Part shown: one piece after another, positions 16,614 to 25,277 of the stretch
Layout: each line of letters starts with the position of its first letter
Position numbering within the stretch: position 1 is the stretch's first letter
Source of the DNA: Nonomuraea sp. NEAU-A123
Lineage (GTDB): Bacteria; Actinomycetota; Actinomycetes; Streptosporangiales; Streptosporangiaceae
Reading direction: 5' to 3'
Assembly (NCBI RefSeq): GCF_018603905.1
Contig: NZ_JAHFZZ010000020.1
Span: forward strand, 124,001 to 188,000
DNA length: 64,000 nucleotides
Made by a program: the position numbers and the translations under genes
Notes under the pieces: model-generated
Seen by the model: only the letters and a program-made list of their open reading frames with translations
Databases searched by the model: none
Told to the model about the DNA's origin: nothing

Positions 16614-17148
16614 GCTCATCATCTTGCCGCATCGACGCCGTGGAGAAGTCACCCGCCGCCACCCGCAGCGTGCGCAACCCGTCGAAGAGCTGCCGCAGCT
16701 CGTCCTCGCCGTACATGGTCAGACCGAAGTCCGCCGCCATCAGATCGGCCGTGGCCCGCCGTACGACGTCGCGCCCCGCGTCGGTGATCTCGGCGAGCAC
16801 ACCGCGGCCGTCCTGCGGGTTGGGCATCCGGCAGACGAAATCCGACTTCTCCAGCCGGTCGATGGTGTTGGTCACACTCGTCGGGTGCACCATGAGCCGC
16901 TCTCCGATCTTCCACAGAGGAAGGGCTCCGGTCCTGCTGAAGGTCAGCAGCACCAGGGCCTCGTACCTGGCGAAGGTCAGGTCGTACGGCTTGAGCAGCG
17001 AGTCGAGTTGCGACAGCAGGATCTGGTGCGCTCTCATGATCGAGGTGACGGCGGCCATCGCGGAAGAAGCCCCGAAGTGAGCGCGCCACGACTCCGCGGC
17101 GCGGTCAATGGGATCGAACGGCAGATTGAGCGGCTTCGGCTGCGACAC
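16597..17148 (-). CDS. MarR family transcriptional regulator
   Basis: This 183-residue regulator has a winged helix-turn-helix at about residues 55-120 (LTFARYEALVLLTFSRTGALPLWKIGERLMVHPTSVTNTIDRLEKSDFV) with the wing DGRGVLAEITDAGR. It is the first gene of a three-gene minus-strand set with the CnoX-like and kinase-like genes, overlapping the former. It diverges from the membrane protein at 17369 across 220 bases, so it might control either side. The ligand is unknown. Confidence 0.88.
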   Translation of the reverse strand: MSQPKPLNLPFDPIDRAAESWRAHFGASSAMAAVTSIMRAHQILLSQLDSLLKPYDLTFARYEALVLLTFSRTGALPLWKIGERLMVHPTSVTNTIDRLEKSDFVCRMPNPQDGRGVLAEITDAGRDVVRRATADLMAADFGLTMYGEDELRQLFDGLRTLRVAAGDFSTASMRQDDEHGGLL

Positions 17149-17368
17149 AGCGCTACGGTAGCGCGCCGCTCGTCCTGATTAGTATGATTACGGAGAGCGA
17201 TCGGACTCACGGCTTGACCAAGAATCCGGACGCCAATCATCACGCTCCGTTATGGTTCTCACATCGAATGGTGACGCGGAAGCCAAGTTCACTCGCCGTG
17301 GGGACCGGCCAGGACTTGCCTCGCTTCCGCCGCACCGACGGGGCACGGGGGGTGCTTGGTGGAATCCA

Positions 17369-18742
17369 ATGGAAAAACGGGTGCGTGAGCACGCGGGCGT
17401 TTCACGTGAAGAGTTGAAGCAGAGCGCGGCCGTAACGGTCGCCGTGCTCCTTGCTCTCGGCTTGGTCGCGGCGTGGAGCGTCCTGATACCTGGCGTGGAC
17501 GCGTGGGAAAATATCGTGGCCGCGGTCATCGGTTCGCTCCGGCTGACCGGGCCCGTGGCCGCCGCCTTCGCCGCGTGGGTGGCGATGCGCAAGCGCAGAG
17601 CGCTGCGCGGCCGCTCGCTGACGACCTGGCGGGCGCTGAAGGCGCCGCTGGCGATCGTCGTGGTGGTGCTGGGCTCGTTCGGCGCGACCGTGCTGGTCCT
17701 GGCCGTCAAGACGGTGCTCACCGAGCAGTCGGGACGGCTGAGCCTGGCCGGGCTCGGCGTGGGCATGGCCGGACTGGCGCTCTACTCGGTGATCGGCTGG
17801 ATCGCGGGCTGGCTGCTGCCCAGGGTCTACACGCCGCCGCTCGCCGGGCTGGGCTGCTACGGCCTGTTCACCTGGCTGGCCGGCGGCAACGGCTGGGCCG
17901 ACAAGCTGGCGCCCGGCACGGGCGAGCCGTACGACCTGTTCCAGGGGCTCGGCGGCGCGGCGTTCCTCGACCAGACGCTCTGGTTGCTGGGCATCACGGC
18001 AGCGCTGCTGCTCGGCTGGGCGGCGGTGGTGACCAGGCAGGCCCTGGTGCTGGCGTGCGCGCTGCTGTCGGTGCTCGCGGCGGGCACGGGGGTGGCGCGG
18101 CTGCTGGCCGAGACCAAGCCCGCCGCCGCCCAGGAGATCGCCTACAGCTGCCAGGACTGGCCGATCACGGTCTGCCTGCATCCGGGCATGCGCGCGGGCC
18201 TGGCCGAGCTCGGCGCGGCCTTCACCCAGATCGCCTCGCGCCTGGCGGGCACGCCTGCCGCGTTCACCCGGGTCGAACAGCGGCCGCTGGAAGAACCCTT
18301 GCAGCCGTCCACCGGACTCGCGCAGATCCACGTGCCCGACCTGTCGGCGGGCTTCGCCGACGAGGCCGTCTACGAGTACGTCGAGTCGCTGGCCGCTCAA
18401 TGCCCCGACACGCCCGGCGACGGTTACCGCGAGATCGTGGTGGCCTGGCTGCGCGGCGAGCCGCTGCCCGGCGGGCCGCTGCCGGAGCACCAATACGCGG
18501 CGGCCTGGTTCTCCGGGCTGAGCGAGCATCAGCGGCGCGAGTGGCTGCGCATGTTCTTCAGCGATTTCCAGGCGTGCAAGCTGTCGAGCACCCACTTCGG
18601 CGGCGGGCCGGCGGGGGCGGCGGCGGCCCCGGTGGCGGCCTCGACCGGCTCGCCACAGGTCTATCCGGTCTATCCGAATCCCAGCGACGAAGAGCGGCCT
18701 TCCGACTGGGGATCGGAGATGTCACCAAAAAGCTGGCAATGA
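17369..18742 (+). CDS. Multi-pass membrane protein with C-terminal extracytoplasmic domain
   Basis: This 457-residue protein starts at ATG 17369 (GGTGGAATCC just upstream). About seven hydrophobic segments occupy residues 18-275. A C-terminal domain of about 180 residues follows. It contains YSCQDWPITVCLHPGMRAGL, where two closely spaced cysteines and the VCLHP motif recall ectodomains of some actinobacterial permease-like proteins, and further cysteines (AAQCPDTPG, DFQACKLS) that could pair with them. No ATPase is adjacent. The role is unknown. The gene precedes a DUF4230 gene by 28 bases, so the two may share a transcript. Confidence 0.7.
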   Translation: MEKRVREHAGVSREELKQSAAVTVAVLLALGLVAAWSVLIPGVDAWENIVAAVIGSLRLTGPVAAAFAAWVAMRKRRALRGRSLTTWRALKAPLAIVVVVLGSFGATVLVLAVKTVLTEQSGRLSLAGLGVGMAGLALYSVIGWIAGWLLPRVYTPPLAGLGCYGLFTWLAGGNGWADKLAPGTGEPYDLFQGLGGAAFLDQTLWLLGITAALLLGWAAVVTRQALVLACALLSVLAAGTGVARLLAETKPAAAQEIAYSCQDWPITVCLHPGMRAGLAELGAAFTQIASRLAGTPAAFTRVEQRPLEEPLQPSTGLAQIHVPDLSAGFADEAVYEYVESLAAQCPDTPGDGYREIVVAWLRGEPLPGGPLPEHQYAAAWFSGLSEHQRREWLRMFFSDFQACKLSSTHFGGGPAGAAAAPVAASTGSPQVYPVYPNPSDEERPSDWGSEMSPKSWQ

Positions 18743-18770
18743 TGATCCACGGTCGGGTAGTCACACTCGC

Positions 18771-19442
18771 ATGACGACTTCCCAAACGGCGCCCCCCGCG
18801 GTCACCCCGCGGCGGCGCCGCAGGTGGCGATATCTGGCCGGTTTCCTGGTCGTGGCGGTTCTGCTCGTGGTCGGCGGCCGGCTGGCCTGGACCTGGCTCA
18901 ACCCGTTCGGCGAGCAGACCATCGACCGCAGCCAGCCGGTGTTGCTGCAGTCCATCAAGGACCTGAGCCGGTTCGAGGCGGCCACCGGCAACTTCCAGGT
19001 GGTGGTCGATCTGGAGAAGGACGCCCGCTTCCTGCCCGACGCGGTCAAGGGCACCCGCACGCTGTTCGTGGGGGCGGGCAACGTGGACGCCTACGTCGAC
19101 TTCTCCGCCTTGGGGGCCAACGGCGTGACGGTCTCGAAGGACCGTACGGAGGTCACGATCCGCCTGCCACGCGCGCAACTGGAGAAGCCGAACCTCGACA
19201 ACCGGCGTTCCTACGTCTTCGCCCAGCAGCGCGGGCTGCTGGACCGCGTGCAGGGCTTCCTGTCGTCGTCTCCGAACGACCAGCGGGAGCTGTACGTGCT
19301 GGCGGAGACCAAGATCGCCGAAGCCGCGGCGTCCAGTGACCTGCGCGCCCGCGCCGACACCAACACCAAGGCCATGCTCGAAGGGATGCTCAAGTCGCTC
19401 GGGTTCGCCAAGGTGACGGTGAAGTTCGCCGACCAGCCCTAG
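18771..19442 (+). CDS. DUF4230 domain membrane-anchored protein
   Basis: This 223-residue protein has a positively charged N-terminus (PRRRRRWRYLAG), one transmembrane segment (about 22-42), and an extracytoplasmic DUF4230 domain beginning LSRFEAATGNFQVVVDLEKDA and including a conserved LFVGAGNVDAYVDF stretch. The family is common in Gram-positive bacteria and its function is unknown. It follows the multi-pass membrane protein closely on the same strand. No catalytic residues are evident. Confidence 0.85.
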   Translation: MTTSQTAPPAVTPRRRRRWRYLAGFLVVAVLLVVGGRLAWTWLNPFGEQTIDRSQPVLLQSIKDLSRFEAATGNFQVVVDLEKDARFLPDAVKGTRTLFVGAGNVDAYVDFSALGANGVTVSKDRTEVTIRLPRAQLEKPNLDNRRSYVFAQQRGLLDRVQGFLSSSPNDQRELYVLAETKIAEAAASSDLRARADTNTKAMLEGMLKSLGFAKVTVKFADQP

Positions 19443-19481
19443 GTGCCTTAGGTCCTACGACCGGCGCCCTAGGTAGCTCCT

Positions 19482-19523
19482 CACATCGGCTTAATGCCAC
19501 AGATAGGGCATCCGCCCGATGTG
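19482..19523 (+). ncRNA. Two-part stem-loop upstream of a small-protein gene
   Basis: An outer stem CACATCGG/CCGATGTG (19482-19489 with 19516-19523) encloses an inner stem ATGCC/GGCAT (19494-19498 with 19507-19511). Both are perfect. There is no T-run. It lies 40 bases after the DUF4230 stop and 70 bases before the 50-residue gene. It could be a terminator, a 5' leader element or a processing site. Confidence 0.4.
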
Positions 19524-19593
19524 GCGGCAGGGGCCTTAGGAGCAATCTAGAAAGTGCCAGGGAAGTGGACCGAAAGAACACAGGAGCACTCGG

Positions 19594-19746
19594 ATGAACG
19601 CCGAACTCGAATACGCCGTCATGAAGAACCACGCGGAGGAGCTCCGTGAGGCCGCGGCCCAGCACCGCCGGGTACGCGAGGCGCAGAAGGGTCAGAAGGC
19701 CGAGCGTCGTCACCGCTCGGTGTTCGCCAAGTTCCTCTCCTCATGA
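19594..19746 (+). CDS. Small conserved-looking 50-residue protein
   Basis: ATG 19594 is preceded by AGGAG at ideal spacing and opens a 50-codon frame ending in TGA. The product is helical and strongly charged: MNAELEYAVMKNHAEELR, then many Ala/Arg/Gln residues, a KGQKAERRHRS basic patch and a FAKFLSS end. The good ribosome site, the biased third positions and the terminator straight after the stop argue for a real gene. It could bind nucleic acid or a protein partner; nothing more can be said. Confidence 0.7.
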   Translation: MNAELEYAVMKNHAEELREAAAQHRRVREAQKGQKAERRHRSVFAKFLSS

Positions 19747-19758
19747 CCACCGCAAAAA

Positions 19759-19790
19759 AGCCCGGCCGCAACCTCCCTCGCGGCCGGGCT
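19759..19790. terminator. Bidirectional intrinsic terminator
   Basis: AGCCCGGCCGC (19759-19769) and GCGGCCGGGCT (19780-19790) form a perfect 11-base stem with a 10-base loop. Six A residues (19754-19759) flank the left arm, so on the minus strand the hairpin is followed by a U-run. It serves the thiolase gene on that strand and the small gene on the plus strand. Confidence 0.88.
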
Positions 19791-19813
19791 CACCAACCTC
19801 CTTAGACGCGTAC

Positions 19814-19842
19814 ATGGGGTGAGAGCCGAGCTCTCACCCCAT
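19814..19842 (-). terminator. Hairpin immediately after the thiolase stop
   Basis: ATGGGGTGAGAGC (19814-19826) pairs with GCTCTCACCCCAT (19830-19842), a 13-base perfect stem with a three-base loop. It begins five bases after the thiolase stop codon. With the hairpin at 19759-19790 it makes a tandem terminator. Confidence 0.75.
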
Positions 19843-19846
19843 ACGT

Positions 19847-21031
19847 CTATGCCGGTACGCGGATGATGAGCGCGTCGCCCTGACCGCCGCCGCCGCACAG
19901 CCCTGCCGCGCCCAGGCCGCCGCCCCGGCGCCTTAGCTCGTGGGCCAGCGTGAGCACGATGCGGGCGCCCGAGGCGCCGATCGGGTGGCCGAGCGCGATG
20001 CCGCCCCCGTTGACGTTGACCTGATCGAGTGGCACGCCCAGCTCCTTCGCCGACTGGAGCACCACGCTGGCGAACGCCTCGTTGATCTCCACCAGGTCGA
20101 GGTCGCCGACGCTCAGGCCCTGCTTGGCCAGCGCCTGCTTGATGGCGTTGGCCGGCTGCGACTGCAGCGAGGTGTCCGGCCCGGCCACGTTGCCGTGCCT
20201 GCCGATCTCCGCCAGCCAGGGCAGCCCCAGCTCCTCGGCCTTGGCCTTGGACATCACGACCACCGCGCAGGCGCCGTCGGAGATCTGCGAGGCCGAACCG
20301 GCCGTGATCGTGCCGTCGGCGGCGAACGCCGGCCGCAGCCGGGCCAGCGTGTCCACGGTGGTGTCGCCGCGGATGCCCTCGTCCTCCTTGACGACCACCG
20401 GCTCGCCGCGCCGCTGCGGGAGCTCCACCGGCACGATCTCGTCGTCGAAGACGCCGTTCTTGGTGGCCGCGGCGGCCAGTTGGTGGGAGCGGGCGGAGAT
20501 CGCGTCCTGCTCCTCGCGGCCGATGCCCAGCCGGGCGTTGTAGCGCTCGGTGGACTCGCCCATCGCGCACTGGTCGAACGCGCAGAACAGCCCGTCGTGC
20601 GCCATCGAGTCGACCACCGTGGAGCCGCCGTACTTGACGCCCTTGCGCAGGCCGGGCAGCAGGTGCGGCGCGTTCGTCATCGACTCCATGCCGCCCGCGA
20701 CCACGATGTCGAACTCCCCCGCGCGGATGAGCTGGTCGGCCAGGGCGATGGCGTCGAGCCCCGACAGGCAGACCTTGTTGATGGTGAGCGAGGGGACGGT
20801 CATCGGGATGCCCGCCTTGACCGCGGCCTGGCGGGAGGGGATCTGGCCCGCGCCCGCCTGGAGCACCTGGCCCATGATCACATACTCGACGGCCTCCGGC
20901 GCGACCCCGGAGCGTTCCAGTGCGGCCTTGATGGCGATGCCGCCGAGCTCCACGGCGGGCAACCCGGACAGGGCGCCGAGCAGCCTGCCGATGGGCGTAC
21001 GAGCTCCGGCTACGATGACGGACCCAGACAT
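19847..21031 (-). CDS. Acetyl-CoA C-acetyltransferase (thiolase)
   Basis: This 394-residue thiolase condenses or cleaves acetyl-CoA/acetoacetyl-CoA units. Catalytic residues are seen: C88 (INKVCLSGLDA), H349 (IALGHPIGASG) and C379 (LCGGGGQG). The family signature NEAFASVVL is present. ATG 21031 is chosen for AGGAGG upstream; the frame extends 123 bases further without protein-like sequence. It is divergent from methylmalonyl-CoA epimerase, an arrangement also known in Streptomyces beside scy/filP. Expected roles are beta-oxidation, polyhydroxybutyrate precursor supply or the ethylmalonyl-CoA route. Confidence 0.93.
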   Translation of the reverse strand: MSGSVIVAGARTPIGRLLGALSGLPAVELGGIAIKAALERSGVAPEAVEYVIMGQVLQAGAGQIPSRQAAVKAGIPMTVPSLTINKVCLSGLDAIALADQLIRAGEFDIVVAGGMESMTNAPHLLPGLRKGVKYGGSTVVDSMAHDGLFCAFDQCAMGESTERYNARLGIGREEQDAISARSHQLAAAATKNGVFDDEIVPVELPQRRGEPVVVKEDEGIRGDTTVDTLARLRPAFAADGTITAGSASQISDGACAVVVMSKAKAEELGLPWLAEIGRHGNVAGPDTSLQSQPANAIKQALAKQGLSVGDLDLVEINEAFASVVLQSAKELGVPLDQVNVNGGGIALGHPIGASGARIVLTLAHELRRRGGGLGAAGLCGGGGQGDALIIRVPA

Positions 21032-21115
21032 GGCGACGGCCTCCTGTGCGCGCGAGGGGTTCTTTGACACCATACCCACGAGTAGGTGCACGCTCGCTAT
21101 GGAGGTAGGCCACAC

Positions 21116-21565
21116 ATGTTCATGCGGATCGACCACATCGGGATCGCCTGTCACGACCTCGACGCGAAGATCGCGCTATTCTCGGACACGTTCGAGTTGA
21201 CCGTCGTGGCACGCGAGGTGAACGAGGAGCAAGGGGTCCGGGAGGCCATGCTCCACATCGCTGACGGCGAGGGCGGGAGCTCCTACATTCAGTTGCTGGA
21301 GCCGCTGTCGCCCGACACGCCGGTGGGGAAGTTCCTGGCCAAGCGGGGCGAGGGCGTGCACCATGTGGCGTTCGGGGTGCCGGACGTGGCTGGGGCGATG
21401 GAACGGTTGGCGGGTAAGGGCGTGCGGCTGCTCGATGAGCACCCGCGACACGGCTCGATGGGGTCGGAGATCGCGTTTGTGCACCCCAAGGACGTGGGAG
21501 GAATGCTCACTGAGCTGGTGCAGGCAGCCGGGGCTCCGGCAAACGTCAAAACCGATCGTATGTAA
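21116..21565 (+). CDS. mce: Methylmalonyl-CoA epimerase
   Basis: This 149-residue glyoxalase-fold enzyme interconverts (R)- and (S)-methylmalonyl-CoA. Metal ligands typical of the family are visible: H7 in MRIDHIGIAC, the GVHHVAFGV histidines (82-83) and E133 in MLTELVQ. GEGGSSYIQLLEPL matches the family core. The start MFMRIDHIG is chosen from two nearby ATGs because GGAGG lies about ten bases upstream. It links propionyl-CoA metabolism to B12-dependent methylmalonyl-CoA mutase. A PduO-type adenosyltransferase for that cofactor lies 24 kb away in this window. Confidence 0.93.
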   Translation: MFMRIDHIGIACHDLDAKIALFSDTFELTVVAREVNEEQGVREAMLHIADGEGGSSYIQLLEPLSPDTPVGKFLAKRGEGVHHVAFGVPDVAGAMERLAGKGVRLLDEHPRHGSMGSEIAFVHPKDVGGMLTELVQAAGAPANVKTDRM

Positions 21566-21731
21566 CTAGTCACGCAGATAGTCGGACGGGGCTTCTCAGG
21601 CGGCACCGGCGGAGTACGCTGGCTTTCCACCGGACAAGGCGCCTGCCGCGAGGCACAGGCTCCTGGCTCGGCTGTCCCGAACCCCCCGTCCGGCCCGTGT
21701 AGCCGTCTCGACAACCCAGGATCGAGCCTCC

Positions 21732-23030
21732 ATGCAGTCCGACATCGACGCCCAGCTCAACAACTTCTTCGAGGATGCCCCAGCACGCGAGTTCGACGTC
21801 GTGCTCCGTGGTTATGACCGCCATCAGGTTCACGATCATCTGAAGCAGATCGACGGTGAGCTTCGCCAGTCCCGCGAGCAGGTGACGTCCCTGCAGCGCG
21901 ATCTATCCGACTCCCAGCGCCAGTTGCAGGAGCAGGAGCGCCCGACCTACTCCGGTCTGGGCGCCCGCATCGAGCAGCTGTTGCGCCTCGCCGAAGAGCA
22001 GGCCACCGAGCTCGTCCAGGCCGCGCGGTCCGAGGCCAACGAGATCAAGGCCGCCGCCAAGGTCGAGGCCGCCGATGTACGGGCCGCCGCCGAGGCCGAG
22101 GCCGCCGACAAGCGGGCACAGGCGACGCGCGAGACCGACGAGATGCGCACCAGCGCCGAGCGCGACGCGGAGGAGACCCGCTCGACCGCTCGCCGTCTGG
22201 CCGATGAGCTGACCAACACCACGGAGCGCGAGGTCGCCAAGCTGCGGGCCACCGCCGACCACGAGGTGGCGGAGAAGCGCGCCGACGCCGAGCGTGAGAT
22301 CGCCAAGCTGCGCACGACGACCGAGCGCGAGGTGGCGCAGCTGCGTGCCTCGACCAAGCGCGAGCGCGACGAGGTGCTGACCACCGCGAAGCGGCAGGCC
22401 GACGAGATGCGCGCGCAGGCTCAGCGGGTGCTGGAGGAGTCCGAGGCCAAGCGGGCGCAGGACGAGGCGGAGTTCGAGATCCAGCTCGCGTCCCGCCGCG
22501 AGGAGGCCGAGCGCCAGGAGGCCGAGCGCCACGCCACCGCGCAGGCCAACACGCAGAAGCTGGTCGCCGAGGCCGAGCAGCGCGCGGCCACGGCCGAGTC
22601 GAGGGCCACGAAGGCCACCCAGCAGGCCGACCAGACCAGGCGCGAGGCCGACCTGCACGCCAAGCAGCTGGTCGCCAACGCTCGCAAGAGCTCCGAGACG
22701 ATCGTCTCCGAGGCCAAGTCCAGCGCCGACACCATAGTGACCGAGGCGAAGAACGACGCCGAGCGCACGCGCAGTGCGATGCAGCGTCAGGTCGACGAGC
22801 TCACCCGCCAGCGCGACAGCATCACCAGCCACCTGGCTCAGCTGCGCCAGCTGCTCGGTGGCGCCGCCCTGCCGGGCATGGAGCCCGAGCCCGCGGTCGC
22901 CGCGGCCCCGCCGAAGCCGGCGATCGCCGCACCGGTCAACGACAAGCCCGCCCCGGCTGCCCAGCCCGCACCGGCCGCGGCCAAGGCCGAGTCCAAGGGT
23001 GAAGACGACGCGGAGTGGTGGCAGGAGTAG
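21732..23030 (+). CDS. DivIVA-like coiled-coil protein (Scy/FilP-like)
   Basis: This 432-residue cytoskeletal-type protein has a DivIVA-like N-terminal segment (FDVVLRGYDRHQVHDHLKQID, residues about 20-41). A very long charged coiled coil follows (about 40-365) with recurring TEREVAKLR / ERDAEETRS-type repeats, then a Pro/Ala-rich linker and an acidic DDAEWWQE end. In Streptomyces, Scy and FilP, which organise tip growth with DivIVA, are encoded next to methylmalonyl-CoA epimerase, as here. This protein is far shorter than Scy and longer than FilP, so it is best called a Scy/FilP-like filament protein. A terminator hairpin follows. Confidence 0.85.
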   Translation: MQSDIDAQLNNFFEDAPAREFDVVLRGYDRHQVHDHLKQIDGELRQSREQVTSLQRDLSDSQRQLQEQERPTYSGLGARIEQLLRLAEEQATELVQAARSEANEIKAAAKVEAADVRAAAEAEAADKRAQATRETDEMRTSAERDAEETRSTARRLADELTNTTEREVAKLRATADHEVAEKRADAEREIAKLRTTTEREVAQLRASTKRERDEVLTTAKRQADEMRAQAQRVLEESEAKRAQDEAEFEIQLASRREEAERQEAERHATAQANTQKLVAEAEQRAATAESRATKATQQADQTRREADLHAKQLVANARKSSETIVSEAKSSADTIVTEAKNDAERTRSAMQRQVDELTRQRDSITSHLAQLRQLLGGAALPGMEPEPAVAAAPPKPAIAAPVNDKPAPAAQPAPAAAKAESKGEDDAEWWQE

Positions 23031-23070
23031 CCGCCGCGGGATCGACTACACGGGGGTGGGCTGACGGCTG

Positions 23071-23108
23071 AAGAGAGCCTGGTGACCTTGAGGTCGCTAG
23101 GCTCTCTT
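23071..23108 (+). terminator. Intrinsic terminator after the coiled-coil gene
   Basis: AAGAGAGCCT (23071-23080) pairs with AGGCTCTCTT (23099-23108). An inner GACC/GGTC pairing (23084-23087 with 23092-23095) extends the stem. The sequence then runs TTG TCG TT. It lies 40 bases past the stop. Confidence 0.75.
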
Positions 23109-23171
23109 TGTCGTTCCATAGGGCATATGTCAAAAACTGCCGTGGTTTGTCGCGATCTTCCAGGAGCCCCC

Positions 23172-24257
23172 GTGTCCGCAGAAGCCGAATCCCCTGCCGT
23201 GGAAGATGTCGCCAAGCCACCGTCGTACGGGCCGCCGCTCTCCCGGGGGCCGTTCATGTTCGGGCTGGTCGGCGGGTTGGGCGTGCTGACCGCAATCGCG
23301 CTCGCGCAGATGGTCGTCCGCTCCCTGAGCGTGATCATCCTGGTCGTGGTGGCGATGTTCCTGGCGGTCGGGCTGAACCCGGCCGTGGAGGCGCTGCAAC
23401 GGCGCGGGCTGGCCAGGCGCTGGGCGATCTCGATCGTGTTCGCCGGGGTCATCGTGGCGTTCGTGCTGTTCGGGCTGGCCGTGGTGCCGCCGGTGAGCAA
23501 GCAGCTGACCGAGTTCATCGCGGCCGTGCCCGGTTATGTGACCGAGCTCAGCAACCATCCGACGCTCCGGCAGCTCGACGCCGACTATCAGATCCTGCCG
23601 AAGGTGGCCACGTTCGTCACCAGCCAACTGGGGCCCTCGCTGGCCAGTGGGGTCGTGGGGGCGGGGCTGGTGGTGCTCGACGGCGTCTTCACCACGGTGA
23701 CGCTGCTGGTGCTCATGCTCTACTTCCTCGGCTCCCTGCACACGATCAAGGCGTACATGCTCAAGCTGGTGCCGGTCTCCCGGCGGGAGCGGACCAGGGA
23801 GATCAGCGAACAGATCCTCGACGGCATCGGCGGCTATGTCGCGGGCAACGTCCTCATCTCGGTCATCGCGGGCGTGCTGACCTGGATCTTCCTGTCGATC
23901 ATGGGCGTGAAGTACGCACTCGCGCTGGCGCTGGTGGTCGCGCTCACGGACCTGATCCCGCTCGTCGGCGCCACCATCGGAGCGGTGCTGGTGACGGGGG
24001 TCGGGCTGCTCCAGTCGCTGCCCGTGGGACTCGCGTGCGCGGTGTTCTTCGTGGTCTACCAGCAGGTCGAGAACTACCTGATCTACCCGCGCGTCATGAA
24101 GCGCTCTGTGGACGTGACGCCGGCGGTGACGGTGATCGCCGCGCTGTTCGGCGGCGCGCTGCTCGGCATCGTGGGCGCGCTGGTGGCCATCCCGGTCGCG
24201 GCCGCCATCGCGCTGATCATCCGCGAATTCGTCCTCCCCCGCCAAGCACAGGCCTGA
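23172..24257 (+). CDS. AI-2E family transporter (PerM/DUF20)
   Basis: This 361-residue membrane protein has about eight hydrophobic segments. It carries the family core MFLAVGLNPAVEALQRRG near the N-terminus and VGATIGAVLVTGVGLLQS, then QQVENYLIYPRVMKRSVDVTP toward the C-terminus. Family members include TqsA (AI-2 export) and sodium/proton antiporters; the substrate here is unknown. GTG 23172 is preferred because AGGAG (23162-23166) is five bases upstream; the ATG at 23127 has no such site. It is convergent with the following alpha/beta hydrolase, 15 bases apart. Confidence 0.9.
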   Translation: MSAEAESPAVEDVAKPPSYGPPLSRGPFMFGLVGGLGVLTAIALAQMVVRSLSVIILVVVAMFLAVGLNPAVEALQRRGLARRWAISIVFAGVIVAFVLFGLAVVPPVSKQLTEFIAAVPGYVTELSNHPTLRQLDADYQILPKVATFVTSQLGPSLASGVVGAGLVVLDGVFTTVTLLVLMLYFLGSLHTIKAYMLKLVPVSRRERTREISEQILDGIGGYVAGNVLISVIAGVLTWIFLSIMGVKYALALALVVALTDLIPLVGATIGAVLVTGVGLLQSLPVGLACAVFFVVYQQVENYLIYPRVMKRSVDVTPAVTVIAALFGGALLGIVGALVAIPVAAAIALIIREFVLPRQAQA

Positions 24258-24272
24258 CCACGGCGGTGCCGG

Positions 24273-25097
24273 TCAGCGGGGTTGTGCCGCGCCGCCGAGC
24301 TCGGTGTTGAGGAACTCCGCCACGGCCGCGTTGAACGCCTCCGGCTGCTCGACCGCCGTCAGGTGGCCGGCCTTCGGAATGATCTCCAACCGGCCGTCGG
24401 GGACGGCCCGCGCCATCGCCTCCGCGTCGGCCACGGTCGCCAGTTCGTCCTCCTCCCCCACCACGACGAGCAGCGGCACCTTGAGCGCGGCCAGCGTGTC
24501 GAAGGAGTCGGGCCGCCCGGCCATGGCCCGCTGCGCCCAGGCCACCGCACCGGGCGGAGCCGACTGCACGAGCCCCTTGACCCGCCCGAACACCATGGCC
24601 CTGCGCTCCTTGGTGGTGGGCCCGATCAGCGCGGGCAGCACCTCCGACAGGAGCACCGCGCTGCCATCGGACAGGACCGCCTTGGCGATGCGCTCCCTGT
24701 TCGCGCGGGCGGGCTCAGGGTCGGGGCTCGCCTTCGTGTCGGCGAGTATCACGCCCAGCAGCCGGTCGGGGTGGCGGCGGCAGAACGCCATCGTCACGTA
24801 GCCGCCCATCGACAGCCCGCCGACGACCGCGCGATCGATCCCCTCGCCGTCGAGCATCCTGGCGACGTCGTCGGCCATCACCTCGACCGACGGCTCTTCC
24901 TCCCCCAGCCGCGACCCACCGAAGCCGCGCAGGTCAGGTGTGATCACGCGACACGACCTGGCCAGCCCCTCTCGCTGCGCCAGCCACATGGCCGACGAGA
25001 GCGGAAACGCGTGAAGCAGTACGACCGGGAGTCCCGTTCCGGCTGATCTCGTGTAAAGCTGCACGGACGATACGGTAGACCTCTTTTGTCCTTCCAT
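24273..25097 (-). CDS. Alpha/beta hydrolase
   Basis: This roughly 274-residue alpha/beta hydrolase has the oxyanion-hole region VVLLHAFPLSS, the nucleophile elbow GGLSMGGYV, an acid in VVGEEDELATVA and the catalytic histidine in KAGHLTAVE. The layout resembles 3-oxoadipate enol-lactonase-like and haloperoxidase-like hydrolases. The substrate is unknown. Starts at GTG 25100 or ATG 25097 are possible and neither has a strong ribosome site. There is no clear operon partner. Confidence 0.85.
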   Translation of the reverse strand: MEGQKRSTVSSVQLYTRSAGTGLPVVLLHAFPLSSAMWLAQREGLARSCRVITPDLRGFGGSRLGEEEPSVEVMADDVARMLDGEGIDRAVVGGLSMGGYVTMAFCRRHPDRLLGVILADTKASPDPEPARANRERIAKAVLSDGSAVLLSEVLPALIGPTTKERRAMVFGRVKGLVQSAPPGAVAWAQRAMAGRPDSFDTLAALKVPLLVVVGEEDELATVADAEAMARAVPDGRLEIIPKAGHLTAVEQPEAFNAAVAEFLNTELGGAAQPR

Positions 25098-25277
25098 CAC
25101 TTCTCGGCTTATACCGATATTGCCTCCTGTGCTGACCGCTTTCTCTTACACCAGTCTTTTTTACGGCCAGCAGTGGCCGGCCCCACCCGCCACACCCGGC
25201 CGGGGCCTGTCCAGGGAAACGCTCCTCCGGCTCCCGGGCCGGGCGCCGTGACGTGCGCGTTCTTCACCATCGCCGCC

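Noticed and set aside
25101..25277. A hairpin (GGCCA-N4-TGGCC) next to a T-run considered as a terminator
   Set aside because: The T-run precedes the stem on the plus strand and becomes an A-run on the minus strand, so the order is wrong for either neighbour.
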